Made by a program: the position numbers and the translations under genes
NCBI RefSeq assembly: GCF_025685685.1
Contig: NZ_JAGSYH010000001.1
Span: 620,001 to 684,000, forward strand
Source: Acidicapsa dinghuensis
Lineage (GTDB): Bacteria; Acidobacteriota; Terriglobia; Terriglobales; Acidobacteriaceae
Direction: 5' to 3'
Length of the DNA stretch: 64,000 nt
The notes under the pieces: generated by a model
Told to the model about the DNA's origin: nothing
Databases searched by the model: none
The model's input: the letters and a program-made list of their open reading frames with translations, nothing else
Shown: positions 35,070 through 43,900 of the stretch, piece after piece
Numbering within the stretch: position 1 is the first letter of the stretch
How the letters are laid out: each line of letters begins with the position of its first letter

Positions 35070-35810
35070 ATGAAGGCCCGAAGTTTTCTGCTTTCCATCG
35101 TGTTTGCCTCATGCGTTGTTGCTTATCCTCAGCAGTCGGCGGACGATATGCCTGGTATGGATATGCGCGGCCTGAGTGCAAAGGATATGGGGCCAAGCAT
35201 GGCGGCGATGGCCGGGCATATGACGATGACTCACGCCGGTCCAATACAACCAGGCGACGAGGAACGCGCTAAAGAGGTAGTGGAGAAGGTGCGTGCCGCG
35301 ATCGAGCGTTACCAGGACTACCGGAAAGCGTTGGCCGATGGTTATGTGATCGCGAATCCCAAGGTCAAGCAGCCGCAGTATCACTTCAACAATCAGGCCA
35401 ATGCAACGCTGGCGGATCGAGTTTTCGATCCGACGCGACCGACTTCGCTACTCTACTTCGACACGCCGAAACAGCAGTACAAGCTGGAAGGGGTGATGTT
35501 CACTGCAGCTCCGAATGCAACGGCGGAAGAGCTGAATAGCCGTATCCCGCTGAGTATCGCGCGATGGCATGAACATACAAATTTCTGCGCTGCACCTGCG
35601 GATCGCGTGAAGGAGTATTTCGGCGAGCACCCCAAGTTTGGAATGTTCGGGTCGATCCGGACAGAAGATGCGTGCAAGGCGGCGGGTGGGACATTTCTGC
35701 CGCGCGTCTTCACGTGGATGGTGCATGTCTTCCCGTATGAAGACAATCTGAAAGATCAGTTCTCAGTGAACGATGATGTGGCGCACTTCGGCAAACAACC
35801 GGAGCCGTAG
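35070..35810 (+). CDS. Secreted Met/His-rich protein of unknown function
   Basis: 246 residues with a clear signal peptide (about 1-21). The mature N-terminus is Met-rich (DDMPGMDMRGL, AKDMGPSMAAMAGHMTMTH), the kind of sequence that binds Cu(I) in periplasmic copper proteins. The rest is a compact domain with conserved-looking YHFNNQ, ARWHEHTNFC and RVFTWMVHVFPYED segments that hold His and Cys residues. No family recognised. A metal-handling role is inference. Single gene between the redoxin and the convergent riboflavin gene. Confidence 0.78.
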   Translation: MKARSFLLSIVFASCVVAYPQQSADDMPGMDMRGLSAKDMGPSMAAMAGHMTMTHAGPIQPGDEERAKEVVEKVRAAIERYQDYRKALADGYVIANPKVKQPQYHFNNQANATLADRVFDPTRPTSLLYFDTPKQQYKLEGVMFTAAPNATAEELNSRIPLSIARWHEHTNFCAAPADRVKEYFGEHPKFGMFGSIRTEDACKAAGGTFLPRVFTWMVHVFPYEDNLKDQFSVNDDVAHFGKQPEP

Positions 35811-35862
35811 CCGTTCCAGAACGTTCCCTTTGCGCAATGGATTTGCTTGTTTCCGGCTCACT

Positions 35863-37119
35863 TTAGGTGCAGGCAGGGGTAGGGCTACTTACGGGAATCG
35901 GTACCTGCTCGACGATTTCGAGGCCGAAGCCTTCGAGGGCCGGAATATGCATGGGCGTGTTGGAAAGCAGACGAATGCGGCGGATGCCGAGGTCGAAGAG
36001 GATCTGACCTCCTAGACCAACGGAACGCACAATGCGCTGCTGATGGTCGTCGGTTTCCGCGCCCTTCTCCATCTTGCGCAGGTCGCTGTGCGTCAGCAGG
36101 CGCGTCTCCTCCGAAGATTTGCTTAGCTCGAAGCCTCGGCTGGTGTTGTGCAGGTAGAGGATGGATCCGCAGCCTGCCTCTGTGATCATGCGCATGGATT
36201 GATCGAGAATCTCGCGGCAGTTGCAGTCCGCTCCGAAGACATCGCCTGCTGTGCAGCGAGTGTGCACGCGTACGAGTACGGGTGTGGCCTCAGAGTCCTG
36301 ACAGTGATTGCAGTCCCACTCATCGCCGTGACCGTGCAGCGAACCGTGAACGAGGGCGACGTGGCTTTCGCCGCCATTGACTTCGCTCTCGTAGGCGATC
36401 ATGCGGAAGTTGCCGTAGCGGGTGCGGATGAGAGTTTCGGCAGCGCGGGTGATGTAGCGCTCATGGCGCAGCCGGTAGCGGATAAGCTCGGCGACAGTGA
36501 GCATTTTGAGGTTGTGCTCGGCGCAGAATTTGACGAGATCGGGCACGCGAGCCATGGTGCCATCGTCGTTCATGATTTCGCAGATGACGCCGGCGGGAGT
36601 GAGACCAGCCAGGCGAGCGAGATCGACGGATGCTTCGGTCTGGCCGGCGCGGACGAGGACGCCCCCCTTGCGGGCGCGGAGGGGGAAGATGTGGCCGGGA
36701 CGTGCGAGGTCCGATGCCGTTGCGCCGGACGCGATAGCAGTGCGAATGGTATGGGCACGGTCATGCGCGCTGATGCCGGTGGTGACGCCTTCACGGGCCT
36801 CGATGGTCTCGGTAAAGGCCGTGCCGAAGCGTGAGGAGTTGTGCTGGGTCATCGGCGGCAGGTTGAGATGATCGGCACGCTCCTCGGTAAGGGTTAGACA
36901 GACAAGTCCGCGGCCAAAGCGGGCCATGAAATTGATGGCTTCGGGAGTGACAAACTCGGCAGCCAGCGTGAGATCGCCCTCGTTCTCGCGGTCTTCGTCG
37001 TCGACCACGATGATCATGCGGCCAGCGCGGAACTCTTCGAGAGCCTGCGGGACATCGACAAACGGCGAAACCGGTTCCGGATCCGTCTGGAGAGTTTGCG
37101 TAACTGCCAAATCAGCCAT
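35863..37119 (-). CDS. ribB: RibBA-like: DHBP synthase with diverged GTP cyclohydrolase II domain
   Basis: 418 residues. The N-terminal domain (about 20-225) is 3,4-dihydroxy-2-butanone-4-phosphate synthase, with [20 protein letters not shown] [11 protein letters not shown] and [20 protein letters not shown]; note Gln where many homologues have His in the GHTEA motif. The C-terminal domain keeps the zinc Cys spacing of GTP cyclohydrolase II ([14 protein letters not shown]) but lacks recognisable QEGRGIGL, AYxLQ and DTVEAN blocks, so it is probably inactive, as in RibBX proteins. A complete ribA at 59.9 kb can supply that step. No FMN riboswitch was recognised upstream. Confidence 0.88.
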   Translation of the reverse strand: MADLAVTQTLQTDPEPVSPFVDVPQALEEFRAGRMIIVVDDEDRENEGDLTLAAEFVTPEAINFMARFGRGLVCLTLTEERADHLNLPPMTQHNSSRFGTAFTETIEAREGVTTGISAHDRAHTIRTAIASGATASDLARPGHIFPLRARKGGVLVRAGQTEASVDLARLAGLTPAGVICEIMNDDGTMARVPDLVKFCAEHNLKMLTVAELIRYRLRHERYITRAAETLIRTRYGNFRMIAYESEVNGGESHVALVHGSLHGHGDEWDCNHCQDSEATPVLVRVHTRCTAGDVFGADCNCREILDQSMRMITEAGCGSILYLHNTSRGFELSKSSEETRLLTHSDLRKMEKGAETDDHQQRIVRSVGLGGQILFDLGIRRIRLLSNTPMHIPALEGFGLEIVEQVPIPVSSPTPACT

Positions 37120-37316
37120 GGTTTACCTGAGTATCCAGTGCAGCGGTTGAAATGAGTCGCCGTAAACATTGTCGCGCACCTCAGGTTTGAGGGCAAAATT
37201 CGCATAAGGATTGCGGATTTGTGACAACGGATTGTCAACCAATTCACGCCGATTTAGTCTTTATTTTATATCCGACATATTTAGTCGTATTTGATTCCAA
37301 GGAGAGCCCTCTCAGC

Positions 37317-37826
37317 ATGTCCCGATCGCACCGAATACTGAGACTCATGCGCACAATCCATTTGTATTTTGGCGTCTTCATTTCGCCAGCGCTTCTTTTC
37401 TTTGCGTTTACAGGCGCTCTACAGACCTTCAGCCTTCATGAAACCGGACGCGACAGCAACTACCAGCCGCCGAAGTGGATCATGACACTGGCTCAGCTGC
37501 ATAAGAAGCAGACAGTCGAGGTTCCACAGCGACGGCCACGTCCTGCCAGTCCAGATACCGCTGCTGAAGCGCATAGACGGTCAACGGCCGATGGAGTGCC
37601 TGGTCCGTCCGAGCCCAAGCGGGCGGAGAAGACGCCGGAGGCGGCTGGACCAAAACCGAACGGGCACCTGCCGATGAAGATATTCTTTCTGATTGTTTCG
37701 ATTGGACTGTTTACTTCGACACTGACAGGGATTTATATGGCGTATCGATTCAGCCGGGGAGTCTGGACAATCTCAGGATTGCTCGCGGCTGGAGTGGTGC
37801 TGCCGCTTCTCCTGCTGCCATTCTGA
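37317..37826 (+). CDS. PepSY-associated-type small membrane protein
   Basis: 169 residues from ATG 37317, which has AAGGAGAG at 37299-37306. A first membrane helix follows the PepSY-TM-like start RTIHLYFGVFISPALLFFAF; a Pro-rich, charged cytoplasmic or periplasmic linker (about 60-110) leads to two closing helices (about 115-168). It resembles a truncated PepSY-associated TM protein, lacking the PepSY domain. Function unknown; iron-uptake reductase-like roles are known for relatives. It ends just before a hairpin shared with the converging gene. Confidence 0.7.
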   Translation: MSRSHRILRLMRTIHLYFGVFISPALLFFAFTGALQTFSLHETGRDSNYQPPKWIMTLAQLHKKQTVEVPQRRPRPASPDTAAEAHRRSTADGVPGPSEPKRAEKTPEAAGPKPNGHLPMKIFFLIVSIGLFTSTLTGIYMAYRFSRGVWTISGLLAAGVVLPLLLLPF

Positions 37827-37840
37827 TGCTGCAAAAAGCA

Positions 37841-37873
37841 AATGCGCCGTGCCGGTTGGCATGGCGCATTTCT
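37841..37873. terminator. Hairpin terminator between converging genes
   Basis: AATGCGCC (37841-37848) pairs with GGCGCATT (37863-37870), with inner GCC/GGC, followed by TCT. It lies between the PepSY-like gene on plus and the small basic protein gene on minus and may serve both. Confidence 0.65.
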
Positions 37874-37928
37874 CTACAACTGGGCTGTTTGACGGAAACT
37901 TCTTACTGCAGCGAGGGGAGTCCGAGGG

Positions 37929-38156
37929 TTAAAGGGTGGACTCGATTTCGAAACCCCAGGCCTCGAGCAGTGCTTCCGGAATGTACTTGGAATTCCGGTT
38001 GCGGCGCGCCCATTCGCGAAGCCGGGTGGAGCGGATGTACTGATCCGGGGTCAGTTTAAACTCCTTGACGATCTGCTCAAAGGAGGTGACAGTAGGCACA
38101 ACCGGGCCGATAGGCTCTGGTTTGCCCCAGTTCGGATTACCACGACGCTTTGCCAT
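37929..38156 (-). CDS. Small basic protein of unknown function
   Basis: 75 residues opening MAKRRGNPNWGKPEP and then a helical part with QIVKEFKLTPDQYIRSTRLR and a C-terminal EALLEAWGFE. No family name recognised, but the composition, a good ribosome-binding site (GAGGG on the minus strand about 7 bases ahead of the ATG) and lack of a rival frame support a real gene. The strongly basic N-terminus suggests nucleic-acid binding. The overlapping plus-strand frame (37826-38059) has no support. Confidence 0.68.
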   Translation of the reverse strand: MAKRRGNPNWGKPEPIGPVVPTVTSFEQIVKEFKLTPDQYIRSTRLREWARRNRNSKYIPEALLEAWGFEIESTL

Positions 38157-38596
38157 CGATGTTTTCCCTCTATGGATGAATGACTTTCAAAACTGGCTCC
38201 CGCGCGGGGGGTTTGCTGTCTGCCTGGGCATCCTTTTAAAACGTTTAACGGATTGTGGCGTTGGAGCCCTGCGGGCAAGCTTACTAGGAAGCCATGAATT
38301 CTTTTATTTTAGGGATTTTTTATTCAAAAATCAATAGCGAAATAAGGTAAAAGTGAATCATCCGTAAGCGCCAAACCGTGCAAAATTCTGCCTCCAAATA
38401 ATTGATAAATATAGCTATAGACAATGCATACGAAATTGTCCGCTTCCTTGAAGTGAGTAGAAAATCATTTCCTGCAGTGCTGTTTCTATTTCGTTAAACA
38501 GATACGATACGGGTCTATATTCTTCAGTAATTACTCCAGCCTTTTGCTGACCACTTTTCCTGCGGCCCGCGCAGGTGAAAATACTGGGCCGTCGCG
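38157..38596. other. A+T-rich intergenic stretch
   Basis: 440 bases with markedly lower G+C than the flanks, especially 38290-38540. Short frames on both strands have no domain features. It probably contains the promoter of the small basic protein gene; no confident elements, repeats or RNA structure were seen. Confidence 0.4.
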
Positions 38597-39721
38597 CTAC
38601 TTTTCTTTGTATCCCTGCCATAAGTACTCGAGAGCTTCGGGCAGAGTTTGTTCCTTTGTGGCGTGGTCGACGTGGCCTGCATCTTTCGCAAATACAAACT
38701 GGTAGTGATAGCCCCTGGCGGCCAGTGCGTGGGCGAGGTTTTCATTGGCGAGAACCCAGTCGTGCATACCGTCACGCATGGCGTTGGGATTGTAGAGATC
38801 GTGGTCGCCGACCTCCATCCAGATGCGGATTGGCTTACGAGGTGTACCGGCGATGAGGTGCTCGGGAAACTCCCATGCCCCGTGTGGGGTTGCCGGGTTG
38901 GAGGGCCATTGCTGGTTGATCCACGTGCCGGAGTAGGCGAGGACGCGGTGGTACCACTCGGGATGGTACCAGGCCATGATCAACGCACAGGCTCCGCCGG
39001 AGCTGCCGCCCATGGCAGCGCGGCCATCGGGATTGTGGGTGAGCTTGACGTGCGCCTCTGACTCGACGCGAGGCAGAACCTCGTGCTCAACGAACTCGGC
39101 GTAGCGGCCGGACATGGTGTCGTATTCGAGGCCGCGCTCACTGCCTTGGGCGTCGCCTCCGCCATTCTGGATGGAAATGGCGATCATGGCAGGCACTTTA
39201 TGCTCGGCGATAACGCCGTCGAGGGCCGTGAAGAGCACGCGGTCCGGGCCATCCGCGCCAACGATGAAGGGCGCTTCCGTGCCGGGGACGTATTGCTTCG
39301 GCACGTAAACCGTAACTTTGCGCGTGTATGGAGCAGGGTGGCTGGTAGTGACGATGAGTTTTGCCGGATCTTTGGGGTCGGGAGTGCCGAATATGCCGGG
39401 ATCGCGCACGATGCCGGGGTAGTATTTGCTGTCCTCAGAGCGCATCATGAACTCGACGATGGTTCCCTTCGGCGTGTCTGCGGGGGGCGTCATTTCCGGA
39501 GCAGCAGGGTGCGACGGGCCGATGATGAAGTTACCGTTTTCGGTGGGTGACGGGATCGCGCCGTCGGGCAGTTCCCTTGCCTGCACATAGCCGGGAGTGT
39601 GGGGGTCGCGTGTGGGGGGTGTTGGACGGGCGGGCGGCGGAGCAGCTGAGTTTGTCTGCGCAGCAGCGTTTAATACTCCGCTAACTGCGATCAAGAGATA
39701 GACGAATACCGAAAAACGCAT
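38597..39721 (-). CDS. Secreted alpha/beta-hydrolase esterase (Fes/D-type putative esterase)
   Basis: 374 residues: signal peptide (about 1-22), Pro-rich spacer, a short beta domain (about 80-145) and a catalytic alpha/beta-hydrolase domain. The nucleophile elbow is GGSSGGACAL (Ser in GSSGG), acidic residue candidates lie in WMEVGDHDLYN, and the His in KDAGHVDHAT. It matches the putative-esterase family that includes enterochelin esterase and feruloyl esterases. The physiological ester is unknown. Confidence 0.82.
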   Translation of the reverse strand: MRFSVFVYLLIAVSGVLNAAAQTNSAAPPPARPTPPTRDPHTPGYVQARELPDGAIPSPTENGNFIIGPSHPAAPEMTPPADTPKGTIVEFMMRSEDSKYYPGIVRDPGIFGTPDPKDPAKLIVTTSHPAPYTRKVTVYVPKQYVPGTEAPFIVGADGPDRVLFTALDGVIAEHKVPAMIAISIQNGGGDAQGSERGLEYDTMSGRYAEFVEHEVLPRVESEAHVKLTHNPDGRAAMGGSSGGACALIMAWYHPEWYHRVLAYSGTWINQQWPSNPATPHGAWEFPEHLIAGTPRKPIRIWMEVGDHDLYNPNAMRDGMHDWVLANENLAHALAARGYHYQFVFAKDAGHVDHATKEQTLPEALEYLWQGYKEK

Positions 39722-39768
39722 GCGGCCATGCTAACCCGTACGACCGCTCTTGTGGAGCAGAAATCGAT

Positions 39769-41322
39769 TTACTCGGTCAGTTGGCCGTTTCTGATTGCCT
39801 TAGAAATCGCTTCGATATCGGGGGCTGGAGAGCGATCTTCATTCAAATGAGGTACGAGTGCGCGGATGCGGGTGTGAGCTTCTGCTACGGCAGGTCCGGG
39901 GCGCAGCGGCAGGCGGAAGTCGAGACCCTGAGCGGCGCAGAGTATCTCAATAGCAAGGATCTTTTCTAGGTTATCGACGATCTGGCGCAGTTTAAGCGCC
40001 CCGGTCATGCCCATAGAGACGTGATCTTCTTTGCCGCCTGATGTCGGGACTGAGTCGGTGCTGGAGGGGTGGGCTAGCACCTTGCATTCGTTGAGCAGCG
40101 CAGCGGCTGTGACGTGGGCAATCATGTATCCCGACGAGAGGCCGGCGTTGGCGGTCAGGAAGGCTGGGAGGCCCTCGTTGATGTCGGGATTGATCAGCCG
40201 GTCGATGCGGCGTTCCGAGATAGAGGCAAGATCAGTTAAAGCAATCGATGCGTAATCGAAGGCGTAGCTGAGCGGAGCGCCGTGGAAGTTGCCGCCGGAG
40301 ACGACTTTAGGCAGAGTCGCGCCGGAATTGGCAAAGATGAGCGGGTTGTCGGTGGCCGAACCGGATTCAACTTCAAGAATGTGAGCGACGTGATCAAGCA
40401 CGCCACGGACGGCGCCATGAACCTGAGGCATGCAGCGAAGGCAATAGGCATCCTGCACACGGGAATCAACCGCCGCGGAGCGATGGGATTCGCGGATGGA
40501 GCTGTTTTCGAGCAGCCGTTCGAGATTGGCGGCAGAGGCAATCTGGCCTGGGTGCGGACGGGCAGCATGGATGCGGGAATCGAAGGCCGCTGGAGTGCCC
40601 TTGAGAGCCTCGAGAGACATGGCTCCGGCGAGATCGGCGATGGCGGCGAGGCACTGAGCGTAACGGGTTGTCAGAGCACCTACGGCGGTCATGGCCTGCG
40701 TTCCATTCAGCAATGCAAGGCCCTCTTTGGCGGCCAGCTGGACCGGAGAGAGCCCGGCAAGAGAAAGTGCCTGAGCGCCAGAGATGCGTTGACCGCGATA
40801 GATTGCTTCGCCTTCGCCGATCAGGACAAGCGCCAGGTGTGAGAGCGGGGCGAGATCACCGCTGGCGCCTACGGAGCCTCTGGCGGGAATGACCGGATGG
40901 ACTCCGGCATTGAGCATGGCGAGGAGCAGATCGAGAATTTCAGGACGGACTCCGCTGCAGCCTTTGGCCAGAACGTTGGCGCGGAGAAGCAGCATCGCCC
41001 GGGATTCGGCTTCCGAAAGCGGCTCACCGACACCTGCAGCGTGGCTGCGAACGAGATTGGTCTGGAGGTCGGCGAGATGCTCGGCAGGAATGCGAACATC
41101 AGCCAGCTTGCCAAAGCCGGTATTGACTCCATAGACCGTTTCACCCGAGGCAAGGATCGATTCGATAACAGTCCGGCTTGCCTTTACGCGCTCACGCGCG
41201 GCCGGCATAAGTGTTACCTTGCTGAATCCATTTGCGATAGTTTCAATTTCGCTCAATTTCAGAGGGCTGCCATCGATAGCAAGCGCTGAGCCTGAGGTGG
41301 GGGTCAATTCCCTTTTCTCCAT
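39769..41322 (-). CDS. hutH: Histidine ammonia-lyase
   Basis: About 517 residues. The self-forming MIO cofactor tripeptide Ala-Ser-Gly is in GSVGASGDLAPLSHLAL (near residue 150). Other family blocks are YGVNTGFG, LLNGTQAMTAV, QDAYCLRCMPQVHG and FHGAPLSYAFDYAS. The enzyme converts L-histidine to urocanate and ammonia. No other hut gene is nearby. It is divergent from an Lrp/AsnC regulator; choosing ATG 41322 leaves a normal 93-base control region, whereas the longer frame (GTG 41370) would leave none. Confidence 0.9.
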   Translation of the reverse strand: MEKRELTPTSGSALAIDGSPLKLSEIETIANGFSKVTLMPAARERVKASRTVIESILASGETVYGVNTGFGKLADVRIPAEHLADLQTNLVRSHAAGVGEPLSEAESRAMLLLRANVLAKGCSGVRPEILDLLLAMLNAGVHPVIPARGSVGASGDLAPLSHLALVLIGEGEAIYRGQRISGAQALSLAGLSPVQLAAKEGLALLNGTQAMTAVGALTTRYAQCLAAIADLAGAMSLEALKGTPAAFDSRIHAARPHPGQIASAANLERLLENSSIRESHRSAAVDSRVQDAYCLRCMPQVHGAVRGVLDHVAHILEVESGSATDNPLIFANSGATLPKVVSGGNFHGAPLSYAFDYASIALTDLASISERRIDRLINPDINEGLPAFLTANAGLSSGYMIAHVTAAALLNECKVLAHPSSTDSVPTSGGKEDHVSMGMTGALKLRQIVDNLEKILAIEILCAAQGLDFRLPLRPGPAVAEAHTRIRALVPHLNEDRSPAPDIEAISKAIRNGQLTE

Positions 41323-41415
41323 AGGCTGGATGGTAGGCAAATCAGGGCAGACGGTACAGAGAGTAAGCACTTTATGCAGTCGAATCTGCCAATAGATTCA
41401 CTACAATTATCTTCT

Positions 41416-41934
41416 ATGGCCATGGATTTCACTTCAGAAGGGCAAAGCTACCTTATGGATAGCTTTGGGCGCAGTTTGTTGAAGGAGTTGCAGGATAATG
41501 CCAGAATTTCGGTTGCTGAACTAGCCAGGCGCATAGGGCTGAGCGCCACGGCGACGGCAGAGCGAATGAAGCAGATGGAAGAGGCCGGCATCATCCACGG
41601 CTATTCTGTGGAAATCGACCGAGAGGCGCTGGGGCTCGACATTCTGGCCTACATTCGCATGAGCTGCGACGGGCCACATTACTACAAGCTGATGGAGTTC
41701 ATACAAACATTGGAGGAGGTACGGGAATGCCATCACCTGACCGGAGGCGACGCGTTTCTACTGAAGGTGACGACTGGAACCCTCGCTGATCTGGAAGCGC
41801 TGATCGAAGCGCTGCTCCCATTTGGGAATCCTGTTACAAGTCTTGTGCTTTCTTCACCGATTGAGCGACGAAAATACGCCACAACAGGTAAATTGATTAC
41901 TACCGCAAGGAAGCGTATCGTCAAGCACCGCTAG
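41416..41934 (+). CDS. Lrp/AsnC-family transcription regulator
   Basis: 172 residues from ATG 41416: N-terminal winged helix (LLKELQDNARISVAELARRI; LSATATAERMKQMEEAGII) and the AsnC ligand-binding domain (about 75-150) with CHHLTGGDAFLLKVTT. Such regulators sense amino acids as octamers. Its divergent placement next to hutH suggests it controls histidine breakdown, an inference from position. Upstream frame extension to 41374 would overlap the hutH control region and is not favoured. Confidence 0.87.
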   Translation: MAMDFTSEGQSYLMDSFGRSLLKELQDNARISVAELARRIGLSATATAERMKQMEEAGIIHGYSVEIDREALGLDILAYIRMSCDGPHYYKLMEFIQTLEEVRECHHLTGGDAFLLKVTTGTLADLEALIEALLPFGNPVTSLVLSSPIERRKYATTGKLITTARKRIVKHR

Positions 41935-42137
41935 TTGTGGGCTGACGTTGCCTGGCAAGACCACACTTCAATCCGCTCCGGTGGCAGATTGAAGCGAGCA
42001 ATCCGGCAAAGTTCACCGATTTACGCCAAAGTGTCCGCCTATGGCTAGTCTTTCGCGCGGGATTGTGTCAATATCCAGCATCCGTGCTCGCTGGCCGGCT
42101 GTTCGGCATAGTGTGTCACGAGGGAGATGAAAGGGAA

Positions 42138-43733
42138 ATGAAGTCTAGGGCGTGGCCGCCGTCACGGCTCCAGCATGCATTGATTGTGACGGCTGCTTTC
42201 CTGATTTTAGACGGATGGTGTAGCCGCCTGAGCTGGGTGTATTCCGCGGAGACCGGCTATCTCTTTCAAATCGCTGCGCCAATCACCGCGCTCGCCGCAG
42301 TGATCTGGCACGCTCGCACGATCACCAGCCGGGCGCGCGGGCTATGGATTCTTCTGGCTACAGCCCTGGTGCTTTATTCCATGGCCGTTCCGATGCTGGC
42401 GTGGGATGAAAAGGTGGAACGTCTTGCTTTTGGTGCCCCGTCTTTGGCCAATTTTGCACTTTTCTTCTACGGCGTTCCCATTCTGTTCGCCCTTTCCACG
42501 CCCGTGGAAGGCGAGAAGCTACCGCTGTTTTCCTGGCTGGATGCTGGACAGGCATTCTTTGCCGGATACCTGACCTACGTTGTGATTTTTGCAAGTTCGC
42601 CGTTTTTTGATACCGGAATTCAACCGATATCGAAACATCTGCTCGACTTTACCTATAACGTAGAAAATCTTGCTCTCGTTGCTGGATGCGCCGTACGCCT
42701 GCTGGCCTCTCCTAAAGGTGAAGAGCATGGATTCTTCCGCACGCTGTTGCTTTATCTTGCCGCGTACAGCGCCAGCATTGCGTTCTACAACCATTCCATG
42801 CTCGCGGCGATGGGCAGGTCGCCGTGGAGATTTCTGGTCGATGCTTCTTTCCTGCTGCTCGCCTTGTTGATCTTTGCGCTGCCGGAGCCGCAACCGGCAG
42901 TTCTTCGCAAAGATGCAACAAGAAGCAGGCTGGCGATTTTCTTCGATCACGGCAGCCCTATTTTCTTCACGATCGCACTGACGGCGCTTGGATTTGTGAC
43001 GTTGGAACATCACTTTTATACCGGCGTCCTCGCTATCGGAGCCGGGCTTGCAGCGTATGGGATACGTACGACCGTCCTGCAGATGCGTTACATGCATATC
43101 CAGCAGGAACTACGAACGGCGCATGACCGGCTCGAAGAACTATCTTTACAGGACAGCCTGACTGGAATTGCCAACCGGCGCCGATTTGATCAGACGCTGG
43201 ATTCGGAATGGCATCGTGCGATGCGAGTGCATTCGCCTCTTTCGCTGCTGCTGATCGATCTCGACTTTTTTAAGAACATGAATGACACGTACGGACACCG
43301 GCATGGTGACCGGTGCCTGACTCGGGTGGCTGCCGCGCTTCAGTCGGTAGCTTCGCGGAGTGGAGATTTAATCGCACGCTATGGCGGCGAAGAATTTGCA
43401 GCGATTTTGCCTGTAACCCACATGGATGCCGCACGGGCTATTGCCCTGCGCATGAAGGCGGCAATCGAAGGATTGAAGATTACAAACCCCTCGGAGATCG
43501 GGAATTATCTGAGCATCAGCATTGGCATATGCAGTTGCGAGGCGCCAGTATGCGGATCGCCTGAAGCGCTCATCGAATCGGCGGATCGAGCCTTGTATCG
43601 CGCCAAGCAGTATGGCAGGAACCGGGTCGAGTTCGAAGCCATGCTCGATATACCGCACGTGGAGCGCGAAGAAGACGAGACACAAGGCGCGCTATTTTCC
43701 ATGCAAAAGACGCAGTTAGGCGAAAACAGCTAA
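42138..43733 (+). CDS. Membrane-bound diguanylate cyclase
   Basis: 531 residues: about eight to nine membrane helices (residues about 10-320), a short coiled coil, and a GGDEF domain with GGEEF in ARYGGEEFAAIL (about residue 415). The inhibitory site RSGD sits five residues before GGEEF, so product feedback by c-di-GMP is expected. The membrane part resembles MHYT/MASE-like sensory arrays but no named domain was recognised. It should make c-di-GMP, controlling motility versus attachment. Start ATG 42138 (GGGAGATGAAAGGGAA upstream) favoured over 42063. Confidence 0.87.
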   Translation: MKSRAWPPSRLQHALIVTAAFLILDGWCSRLSWVYSAETGYLFQIAAPITALAAVIWHARTITSRARGLWILLATALVLYSMAVPMLAWDEKVERLAFGAPSLANFALFFYGVPILFALSTPVEGEKLPLFSWLDAGQAFFAGYLTYVVIFASSPFFDTGIQPISKHLLDFTYNVENLALVAGCAVRLLASPKGEEHGFFRTLLLYLAAYSASIAFYNHSMLAAMGRSPWRFLVDASFLLLALLIFALPEPQPAVLRKDATRSRLAIFFDHGSPIFFTIALTALGFVTLEHHFYTGVLAIGAGLAAYGIRTTVLQMRYMHIQQELRTAHDRLEELSLQDSLTGIANRRRFDQTLDSEWHRAMRVHSPLSLLLIDLDFFKNMNDTYGHRHGDRCLTRVAAALQSVASRSGDLIARYGGEEFAAILPVTHMDAARAIALRMKAAIEGLKITNPSEIGNYLSISIGICSCEAPVCGSPEALIESADRALYRAKQYGRNRVEFEAMLDIPHVEREEDETQGALFSMQKTQLGENS

Positions 43734-43851
43734 TCGCACAGCAGGCCTTCTTCAAATAATCTTCCGGGCGGCGCAGCGCGAAACTGAGATTTTCAAAGGT
43801 CTTCTTTCGACCGCAGGCAATATCCAAGGAAGATCCATTGAGTTTCGGCGC

Positions 43852-43899
43852 TTGCCGGGGAAAATAAAAATCGTGCTAGTATTAACTAACTGTTTAATT
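43852..43899 (+). promoter_or_regulatory. Promoter and possible operator of the efflux operon
   Basis: TTGCCG (43852-43857), 19 bases, then TAGTAT (43877-43882). An A+T-rich imperfect inverted repeat (ATTAACTAAC / GTTTAATTA, 43881-43900) covers the start region and touches the tetR ATG. No ribosome-binding site is seen, so the message may be nearly leaderless. Autoregulation by the encoded TetR protein is inferred. Confidence 0.4.
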
Positions 43900-43900
43900 A

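Noticed and set aside
35863..37220. FMN riboswitch upstream of the RibBA-like gene
   Set aside because: None of the conserved RFN-element stems or loops could be found in the about 200 bases ahead of the start.
37826..38059. 77-codon plus-strand frame opposite the small basic protein
   Set aside because: Starts inside the preceding stop, crosses the terminator hairpin and has no protein-like pattern.
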